Source: an uncultured Verrucomicrobiota bacterium
GTDB taxonomy: Bacteria; Verrucomicrobiota; Verrucomicrobiia; Limisphaerales; SXTU01
Assembly (NCBI GenBank): GCA_903863315.1
Contig: CAIPBN010000928.1
Coordinates: 1 to 5,114, forward strand
Direction: 5' to 3'
DNA length: 5,114 bases
Under the pieces are notes generated by a model. The model did not search any database. It was given only the letters and a program-made list of their open reading frames with translations, and was not told where the DNA came from. The position numbers were made by a program, and so were the translations under genes. Within the stretch, counting starts at the first letter, position 1; each line of letters starts with the position of its first letter. Below are positions 1 through 5,114 of this stretch, in pieces.

Positions 1-2511
1 GCCGTCATCGCTGCGGGTGTCGTGCCACCGGGCATCGAAGGCAGCGGGCAAAGCCTCGCGGAATTGCTGGCTCGCATCGTCGGATCGGGACGGGGTCTGG
101 AACTCGTCTCGTGCGTGAACGACATCCCGAAAGGCTCGCGCCTCGCCGTCAGCACGAATCTGCTCGGTTCGCTCGTCAGTGTGCTGATGCGCGCGACTGG
201 GCAAGCCGCGTCGTTGACTGGTGAGTTGCAGGAGAATGAGCGCCGCATCGTGCTCGCCCGCGCCTTGCTTGGCGAATGGCTCGGCGGCTCCGGCGGCGGT
301 TGGCAGGACAGCGGCGGCGTCTGGCCCGGTATGAAGCTCATCGAGGGTGTTATCGCCGGCGAAGGTGACCCTGAGTTCGGCATCTCGCGCGGACGGCTCA
401 TGCCTCAGCATCGCATCCTCGACTTCGGCGACTGCTCCACCGAGACGCGCCGCAAGCTGCAAGACTCCCTCGTCCTCGTCCACGGCGGCATGGCGCAGAA
501 CGTTGGGCCGATTCTGGAGATGGTCACGGAGAAGTATCTCCTGCGCTGCGAAGCCGAGTGGCGCGGCCGACAGGACGCCCTACGCATTCTCGATGAAGTG
601 CTCGCTGCGCTGAAGGCCGGCGACATCCGCGCGCTCGGCGCAGCCACCACGCGCAACTTCCGCGAGCCGATTCAAGCCATTATCCCGTGGGCCTCGACCG
701 CGTTCACCGAGCAGCTCATCGAGCGCGTGGGCCGCGAGTTCGGCGGCGACTTCTGGGGCTTCTGGATGCTGGGCGGCATGAGCGGTGGCGGCATGGGATT
801 CATCTTTGCGCCGGAGCGGAAGGCGGAAGGACAACGGCGCTTGCAAGAAATCATGTCCGCCACCAAGCGCGAGTTGCAGCACGCACTGCCCTTCGCGATG
901 GAGCCGGTGGTCTTCGACTACGCCATCAACGAGCGTGGCACCTGGGCCGACTTGCTCACTGCCGACGCCGCGCTCATGCCCGCCGGCTACTACGCGCTCA
1001 CCGTTCCGAATCTCCTCCGCACCGACCGCCAGGAACTCCCCGCCGCACGCCGCGCCGAGCTGGACAAGTTCGCCACCGCTTGTCGTGCGAAGCCCGAGTT
1101 GCGCGGCATGGTGCAGACGTTGTTCGACACGATGTTCCCGCGCTTGAAGGAGGAGAAGGCCGGCGCGCAAAGCCTCGACGAACTGCTCGCCGCGAACGGC
1201 TTTGACCGCGAAGCCCACGAAGCCATCCGCGCCGACCTGAAGGCGGCGCGCATCGGCCTCGCGCAGAACCGTCTGCCGGCTAACAGCGTCATTGAGGATG
1301 TCCGCGCTGAAGACGTAACTCGCGCTTCGCAGAAGAAGTCTGTCGTTGAGCGCGGACTTGCCGCTCTGCGCAACGGCGAAGCCGCCGTCATCACGCTCGC
1401 CGCCGGAGCCGCGAGCCGCTGGACGCAAGGCGCAGGCGTGGTGAAGTCGCTGCATCCCTTCTGTAAGCTCGGCGAACGCCACCGCACGTTCCTGGAAGTC
1501 CACCTCGCCAAGTCGCGGAAGATTTCGCAGCTCGCGGGCAAGGCTGTGCCCCATGTCTTCACGACCAGTTACCTCACGCACGGGCCGCTTACCGACTTCC
1601 TCGCTGCGAACCAGAACTACGGCTACGCCGGCCCGCTGCACTTGAGCCGCGGCGCGAGCGTCGGCTTGCGGCTCGTGCCCACCGCGCGCGACCTGCGCTT
1701 CGCGTGGGAGGAGACATCACAGCAAGTCCTCGATGAGCAGCAGCAGAAAGTCCGCGACTCCCTGCGCGCGGCGCTGCTGCGTTGGGCGCAGTCCGCTGGC
1801 GAAGCCACCGACTACCGCGATAACCTCGCGCTGCAATGCCTGCACCCCGTCGGCCACTTCTACGAAGTGCCGAATCTGCTGCGCAACGGCACGCTCGCCG
1901 CACTCCTCCGCGAGCGTCCGCAACTCAAGACGCTGCTGTTGCACAACATTGACACCACTGGCGCGAACCTCGACCCGGCGCTGCTCGGCCAGCACCTCGC
2001 GAGCGGCGCGACCTTGAGTTTCGAGGTCATCACGCGTCGGCTGGACGACCGTGGCGGTGGGCTTGCGCGCGTGGACGGGCGCACGCGGCTCGTTGAGGGC
2101 CTCGCGATGCCGCACGAGGAGCTGGAGTTCGGCCTGAGCTACTACAACACGCTGACGACGTGGATTGATGTGGATGGCTTCCTGCGCGCTTTGCATCTCA
2201 CTCGCGAAGACATCCTGTCGGCGGACGATGCCAAGATTTCCGCTGCCATCCGCACGCTCGCGGCGAAGGTGCCGACTTACATCACCACGAAGGACGTGAA
2301 GAAGCGCTGGGGCCACGGGCAAGAAGACGTCTTCCCCGTCGCGCAGTTCGAGAAGCTCTGGGGCGACCTCACGGCGGTGCCGGAGATTGACTCGCGCTTC
2401 CTCGTGGTGGACCGCGCGCGTGGCCAGCAGCTCAAGGACCAAGCCCAACTCGACGGTTGGCTCCGCGACGGATCGGCGGCCTATGTCGAGAGCCTGTGCG
2501 CTTGGGAGTGA
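1..2511 (+). CDS. Fucokinase-like GHMP kinase fused to UDPGP-family nucleotidyltransferase (5' partial)
   Basis: The frame is open to the left edge, so the true start lies outside; the first in-frame GTG (base 22) is probably internal. Residues are numbered from that GTG. Residues 1-300 resemble the GHMP kinase core of fucokinases: a modified ATP loop at 36-45 (PKGSRLAVST), GGGWQD at 91-96, and the C-terminal glycine motif GGMSGGGMG at 251-259. Residues 380-440 look like a linker. Residues 450-829 match the UDPGP fold: LAAGAASRW at 459-467, a likely binding Lys475, HPVGHFYEVPNLL at 608-620, HNIDTTGANLDP at 641-652, and a well-preserved tail KDVKKRWGHGQEDVFP at 757-772. The two domains would successively make a sugar-1-phosphate and an NDP-sugar in the cytoplasm, a salvage route. 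The sugar and the nucleotide cannot be read from sequence; fucose is only a guess from kinase similarity. A further N-terminal domain may lie upstream. The TGA stop is at 2509-2511. The domain calls are fairly sure; the activity is not. Confidence 0.85.
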   Translation, partial: AVIAAGVVPPGIEGSGQSLAELLARIVGSGRGLELVSCVNDIPKGSRLAVSTNLLGSLVSVLMRATGQAASLTGELQENERRIVLARALLGEWLGGSGGGWQDSGGVWPGMKLIEGVIAGEGDPEFGISRGRLMPQHRILDFGDCSTETRRKLQDSLVLVHGGMAQNVGPILEMVTEKYLLRCEAEWRGRQDALRILDEVLAALKAGDIRALGAATTRNFREPIQAIIPWASTAFTEQLIERVGREFGGDFWGFWMLGGMSGGGMGFIFAPERKAEGQRRLQEIMSATKRELQHALPFAMEPVVFDYAINERGTWADLLTADAALMPAGYYALTVPNLLRTDRQELPAARRAELDKFATACRAKPELRGMVQTLFDTMFPRLKEEKAGAQSLDELLAANGFDREAHEAIRADLKAARIGLAQNRLPANSVIEDVRAEDVTRASQKKSVVERGLAALRNGEAAVITLAAGAASRWTQGAGVVKSLHPFCKLGERHRTFLEVHLAKSRKISQLAGKAVPHVFTTSYLTHGPLTDFLAANQNYGYAGPLHLSRGASVGLRLVPTARDLRFAWEETSQQVLDEQQQKVRDSLRAALLRWAQSAGEATDYRDNLALQCLHPVGHFYEVPNLLRNGTLAALLRERPQLKTLLLHNIDTTGANLDPALLGQHLASGATLSFEVITRRLDDRGGGLARVDGRTRLVEGLAMPHEELEFGLSYYNTLTTWIDVDGFLRALHLTREDILSADDAKISAAIRTLAAKVPTYITTKDVKKRWGHGQEDVFPVAQFEKLWGDLTAVPEIDSRFLVVDRARGQQLKDQAQLDGWLRDGSAAYVESLCAWE

Positions 2512-2512
2512 C

Positions 2513-3373
2513 TTAGGGCGGGAAGCCGATGGCCAGCTTCACCGCTGAGTATTCGGGGTGAATCTTCCCTTCGCGCGTGCGGATGATGAGGTCCGGCTCC
2601 GTCCAGGTCTGCCCGCGAAACCACTCCGGCAAATCCGTCGCGCGCATCATCCCGAACAGGCCAACCAGCGGAGGCTCGCCCTCGCGGAAGACCACGGGCC
2701 GCCGGCGCACGATCACCAGCCCCGCCTCGCGCGCCCCGGCCTCCACGCGCGCCAACTGCGCCGGCTCGTAGGGAAACACGCAGGCGAAGAAGCCGCCGGT
2801 AGCGAGATGCTTGGCCGCTGTGCTGCAATAGTCTGCCACAGTCCCGCGCAGTTCGAAGCGGCAGGCGAGCTTCTGCGGATGCTCGCTCTCCACGCCGGTG
2901 CCGGGCGGGAAGTAAGGCGGGCTGCCCGTGATGAGGTCGAACTGCTCCTCCGCGCGCAACGCGTCCGGGCTGCGAAAATCCCCCTCGCGGATTTCGTAGC
3001 GGTCCTCGACGCCGTTGAAGCGTGCCGACTTCCGGGCCAGCGCCACGCTGGCGGCCTGCGCCTCCACCGTCACCAGCCGCGCGCCGGGCAAGCGCCACGC
3101 CACGATCATCCCCACCGTGCCGATGCCGCTGCCGAGGTCCAGCGCCGTGCGCGCCGTGGGACACCAGCTCGTGCCATACCACGCGGTGAGGATGTCGTCC
3201 GTCGAGAAACGGTGGCCAGCGCGCAATTGGAACAGGCGGAAGTGCCCGCTGATGGCGTCCAGCGTCTCGTCCGGGGCGACGGTCAGGCCGGCGCTCAAGC
3301 CCGGCGGCACCGGGCCGGGTTTGGCCCAGCCTTTGAAATGGGAGTCCGGTCCGATCGTGCTTGTATGAGTCAT
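2513..3373 (-). CDS. Class I SAM-dependent methyltransferase, YfiC/TrmN6-like
   Basis: This is a 286-residue protein with a complete Rossmann methyltransferase core. Visible parts are a lead-in FSTDDILTAWYG (56-67) typical of YfiC/TrmN-type enzymes, SAM-binding motif I DLGSGIGTVG (79-88), an acidic residue after strand 2 (Glu104), GDF (131-133), and the catalytic loop SPPYF (151-155). The C-terminal part includes IHPEYSAVKL (271-280). E. coli YfiC (TrmN6) methylates N6 of A37 in tRNA1(Val). By homology this one probably modifies an adenine in tRNA, but its target is inferred, and the usual Asn of NPPY is Ser here. It is somewhat longer than the roughly 245-residue E. coli protein because of a Pro/Gly-rich N-terminus of about 40 residues. 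The ATG at 3371-3373 is the only Met before the core; a weak GGGA lies upstream of it. The TAA stop (2513-2515) is one base from the stop of the convergent sugar gene. A generic N6-adenine or protein methyltransferase remains possible. Confidence 0.87.
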   Translation of the reverse strand: MTHTSTIGPDSHFKGWAKPGPVPPGLSAGLTVAPDETLDAISGHFRLFQLRAGHRFSTDDILTAWYGTSWCPTARTALDLGSGIGTVGMIVAWRLPGARLVTVEAQAASVALARKSARFNGVEDRYEIREGDFRSPDALRAEEQFDLITGSPPYFPPGTGVESEHPQKLACRFELRGTVADYCSTAAKHLATGGFFACVFPYEPAQLARVEAGAREAGLVIVRRRPVVFREGEPPLVGLFGMMRATDLPEWFRGQTWTEPDLIIRTREGKIHPEYSAVKLAIGFPP

Positions 3374-3374
3374 C

Positions 3375-3404
3375 CGAGTCCCAGTGCCCCCCAGTGTTCG
3401 AGTC
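3375..3404. repeat. Paired 6-bp direct repeats in mirrored order in the ATPase-methyltransferase gap
   Basis: The 44-base gap between the ATPase stop and the methyltransferase start holds CGAGTC at 3375-3380 and 3399-3404, and CCAGTG at 3381-3386 and 3391-3396. The order is CGAGTC, CCAGTG, four C, CCAGTG, TT, CGAGTC. These are direct copies, not inverted ones, so they do not form a hairpin. The block sits immediately upstream of the methyltransferase ATG on the minus strand. It could be a binding site, a duplication scar or chance; no function can be assigned. Confidence 0.4.
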
Positions 3405-3417
3405 GTGGGGAGATGTT

Positions 3418-4911
3418 TCAGCGCATGAGCAACAGCGAAGACAACGGCAGCGAAATTATGCGCGGGTCGTCACTGCCAGCCTCGTCCGTTTGGGTCACCA
3501 GCAGGCCGAACGGAGCGTTGTAATGAGACTTCTCGACGAAGGCACGAAGCCCTCGCGTGTCCGTGTGGTCGATCCGGCGACGATACTTCACCTCCACGGG
3601 AATGCGCTGTTCCCCTACCGTGAGCACAAAATCCACCTCTGGTTCTGCGCCACGTTCCGGAAAGTGGGCCACGCCAAGGCCTATCATAGAGGAAAAGAAA
3701 TATCCCACCGCGCTCTCAGCCAAGTGGCCGGCGAGATCCGCAAGGTGAGGGGTGGCCGCCAAGGCCTCCGGGGCGAGCGGGACAAATTCCTGTAGCCAAG
3801 CCGCCCGCAATGCGTGGTCGCACAAACAAATCTTGGCGGCTCCGCGCCGACGCTTCAACCGCAGCTCCAAGGGTTCAATCACCCGGATAAGCAGTGTGCC
3901 ATCCAAGAATCGCAGGTAGCTCGCAATCCGCTGCCAACCAATGTTGGCGTTCATGGCTTGCCGGACCTCGTCCAGATACAGAGCCTGCGACGGAGTCTGG
4001 CCGATGTAGCGGCAGGCGAGACGGAACACCTCTTCCAACAAGTGTTCGTCGCGCTTCTGTCCTCTCGGCCCCATCCGTAGATCATGCTGAATGGCCCGTC
4101 GAACCACAGTCTCATTCAGAAAGTCGGCGATTTTCTCCCATGGCATTGCTCCGTGTGCCTGAGCCACTGGATAAGCCCCGCGCTCGGAGAATGCGGTGAA
4201 GGCTGCCTGACGCAAGGCCTTATGCTTTTCACCGAACACGCGAAGACCCATCCAAAAGTCTTTCTGCTTCAGCGGCCCTAGCCCGTTAGGAGGAAAATAG
4301 GGTGCCAGCCGGTCAATGCCCCGGATCTCAGCGATCTCCCTCAGGAGCAGCGGCCCCATCTCAAAGGTCGTGATGCGTCCCGCCAAACTGTCCCGCCCGG
4401 CTTCAATTCGTAGGGCGGAGCTACCAGTCACTAACGCACGCACTCTGCCGATGTCCACCAAGTGTTTGAGCTGTGGAGCCCAGTCGGCCAGATTCTGAAC
4501 CTCGTCCAGAAACAGCAGCACCGGCTTTCCCTCGTGCGCCGCCGCGTTAAGCGTTTTACCCAGAATGTTCTGGGAATACCACTCCACCAGTTCGACGAGC
4601 GGCATGGAGAGTTTTTTGAGTCCGGGCAAATCATCGAACTGGAGCCGCAGCAGTCGCTGTCCGTCACAGCCTTCGTCCAGGAGGCTCTGGATCAGCTGAT
4701 TCAGGAGCGTGGTCTTTCCAATTTGGCGAGGCCCACGCAAGACCGTCGCCGCGCTGAGGCCGTTGACCAAGCTCTCCCGCACCGGTGAGAACGCCCAGCG
4801 GCGAATCGGTGGCAGATCTGCAATACGCTCATTGCGCCACCACGGATTCGCGTTGCGAACCAGAGTTTCAACTCCGCTGGAGAGCAGTTTGAAGAGAAAG
4901 GTCTCTTTCAT
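3418..4911 (-). CDS. AAA-type ATPase (AAA_14) with C-terminal DUF4143 PD-(D/E)XK-like region
   Basis: From the ATG at 4909-4911 the protein has 497 residues. A TTG at 4921-4923 would add four residues (MRRT), but neither start has a good ribosome binding site, and the ATG is preferred. Numbering from the TTG, the protein has an NPWW motif (26-29) common in this family, Walker A GPRQIGKTT (64-72), FDDLP (96-100), Walker B LLFLDEVQ (136-143), a sensor-like TGSSA (166-170) and a later AGR (181-183). The C-terminal part has an acidic Glu403, EVDFVL (429-434) and PVEVKYR (442-448), which fit a PD-(D/E)XK nuclease-like fold of DUF4143. The family is widespread, patchily distributed and of unknown function; members are sometimes near mobile or defence genes. 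All key ATPase residues are intact, so the gene looks functional. Hand-counted lines are about 50-62% GC against about 73-75% in the neighbours, which suggests acquisition. It lies 21 bases after aspS and 44 bases before the methyltransferase on the same strand. Confidence 0.9.
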   Translation of the reverse strand: MKETFLFKLLSSGVETLVRNANPWWRNERIADLPPIRRWAFSPVRESLVNGLSAATVLRGPRQIGKTTLLNQLIQSLLDEGCDGQRLLRLQFDDLPGLKKLSMPLVELVEWYSQNILGKTLNAAAHEGKPVLLFLDEVQNLADWAPQLKHLVDIGRVRALVTGSSALRIEAGRDSLAGRITTFEMGPLLLREIAEIRGIDRLAPYFPPNGLGPLKQKDFWMGLRVFGEKHKALRQAAFTAFSERGAYPVAQAHGAMPWEKIADFLNETVVRRAIQHDLRMGPRGQKRDEHLLEEVFRLACRYIGQTPSQALYLDEVRQAMNANIGWQRIASYLRFLDGTLLIRVIEPLELRLKRRRGAAKICLCDHALRAAWLQEFVPLAPEALAATPHLADLAGHLAESAVGYFFSSMIGLGVAHFPERGAEPEVDFVLTVGEQRIPVEVKYRRRIDHTDTRGLRAFVEKSHYNAPFGLLVTQTDEAGSDDPRIISLPLSSLLLMR

Positions 4912-4932
4912 GGTTCGCCGCAAAAGAACTAA

Positions 4933-5114
4933 TTATTCCTTCTTCACCGCCGCCTTCACTTCGATGTGCAAATCCTTCAACTGCCGCGCCGAAACGCCCG
5001 AGGGCGAGTCGGTCATCAGGCAGACGCCTTTCGCCGTCTTCGGGAAGGCGATGACGTCGCGGATGCTCGGGGTGCCGCAGAGGATGGCGATGAGGCGGTC
5101 GAAGCCCAGCGCGA
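4933..5114 (-). CDS. aspS: Aspartyl-tRNA synthetase, C-terminal fragment (3' end only, cut by window edge)
   Basis: Read on the minus strand from the right edge, 59 full codons precede the TAA at 4933-4935. The fragment opens with ALGFDRLIAIL, which matches class II synthetase motif 3, where the Arg of GFDR contacts ATP. It continues with GTPSIRDVIAFPKT and then LMTDSPSGVSARQLKDLHI, a signature of the bacterial AspRS C-terminus. The short Lys-rich tail AAVKKE ends the protein. The enzyme charges tRNA(Asp), and in many bacteria also tRNA(Asn), with aspartate in the cytoplasm; which type this is cannot be seen here because the discriminating region lies off the window. No terminator follows the stop, so transcription probably continues into the ATPase gene. 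AsnRS and LysRS share motif 3 but lack this FPKT/QLKDLHI tail. Confidence 0.95.
   Translation of the reverse strand, partial: ALGFDRLIAILCGTPSIRDVIAFPKTAKGVCLMTDSPSGVSARQLKDLHIEVKAAVKKE

Noticed and set aside
580..1641. 353-codon open frame on the minus strand opposite the kinase/nucleotidyltransferase gene
   Set aside because: Its translation is Arg/Ala/Gly/Val-rich with no recognisable motif, and it lies fully opposite a frame with clear conserved domains; GC-rich third positions keep the antisense frame open.
1717..2448. 243-codon open frame on the minus strand
   Set aside because: It lies opposite the well-conserved UDPGP domain and has no motif of its own; a composition shadow.
2481..3182. 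Second minus-strand frame of 233 codons over the methyltransferase
   Set aside because: It is rich in Arg, Gly and Ala with no motif; the alternative frame shows motif I and the SPPYF loop.
3389..3410. Possible terminator hairpin CCCCA/TGGGG after the ATPase gene
   Set aside because: The stem is only five base pairs with a 12-base loop and is not followed by a T run in the minus direction.
2558..3523. 321-codon open frame on the plus strand
   Set aside because: It overlaps the whole methyltransferase gene and the end of the ATPase gene. The product is low-complexity Arg/Ala-rich, while the minus-strand frames carry SAM-binding and PD-(D/E)XK motifs.
3418..4911. Defence island or toxin-antitoxin system around the ATPase
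   Set aside because: Its neighbours are aspS and a tRNA-type methyltransferase; no partner toxin, antitoxin, nuclease or integrase is visible in the window.
4924..4950. AT-rich patch with TAATTA that could be a -10 element for the ATPase gene
   Set aside because: No credible -35 lies at the right distance; the patch is mainly the aspS stop codon and the short spacer.

Overview
This is a GC-rich bacterial window carrying four protein genes: one cut by the left edge, two complete, and one cut by the right edge. The organism cannot be fixed from sequence alone. Composition and the unusual kinase/nucleotidyltransferase fusion suggest Verrucomicrobiota or a relative within the PVC group; this is an inference with modest confidence.

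Layout. Bases 1-2511 (+) are the C-terminal 836 codons of a large two-domain enzyme. A GHMP-type sugar kinase domain resembling fucokinase is followed by a UDPGP-fold sugar-1-phosphate nucleotidyltransferase. Together these would turn a free sugar into sugar-1-phosphate and then into an NDP-sugar. The kinase ATP loop and the nucleotidyltransferase signature both differ from textbook motifs, so the substrate is left open. Bases 2513-3373 (-) encode a class I SAM-dependent methyltransferase of the YfiC/TrmN6 type, probably acting on tRNA. It converges on the first gene with a single base between the two stop codons. Bases 3418-4911 (-) encode an AAA-type ATPase with a C-terminal PD-(D/E)XK-like DUF4143 region. 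Bases 4933-5114 (-) are the last 59 codons of aspartyl-tRNA synthetase (aspS).

How they fit together. The three minus-strand genes run aspS, then ATPase, then methyltransferase, with gaps of 21 and 44 bases and no convincing terminator, so they could share a transcript. aspS and a tRNA methyltransferase would make sense together as translation genes. The ATPase looks like an intruder: hand-counted lines inside it are about 50-62% GC, against about 73-75% in its neighbours, and the family is typically scattered and mobile. There are no RNA genes, CRISPR arrays, insertion sequences or gene-free stretches above 300 bases. Nothing here amounts to a clear new defence or mobile system. The most unusual item is the kinase-to-nucleotidyltransferase fusion.
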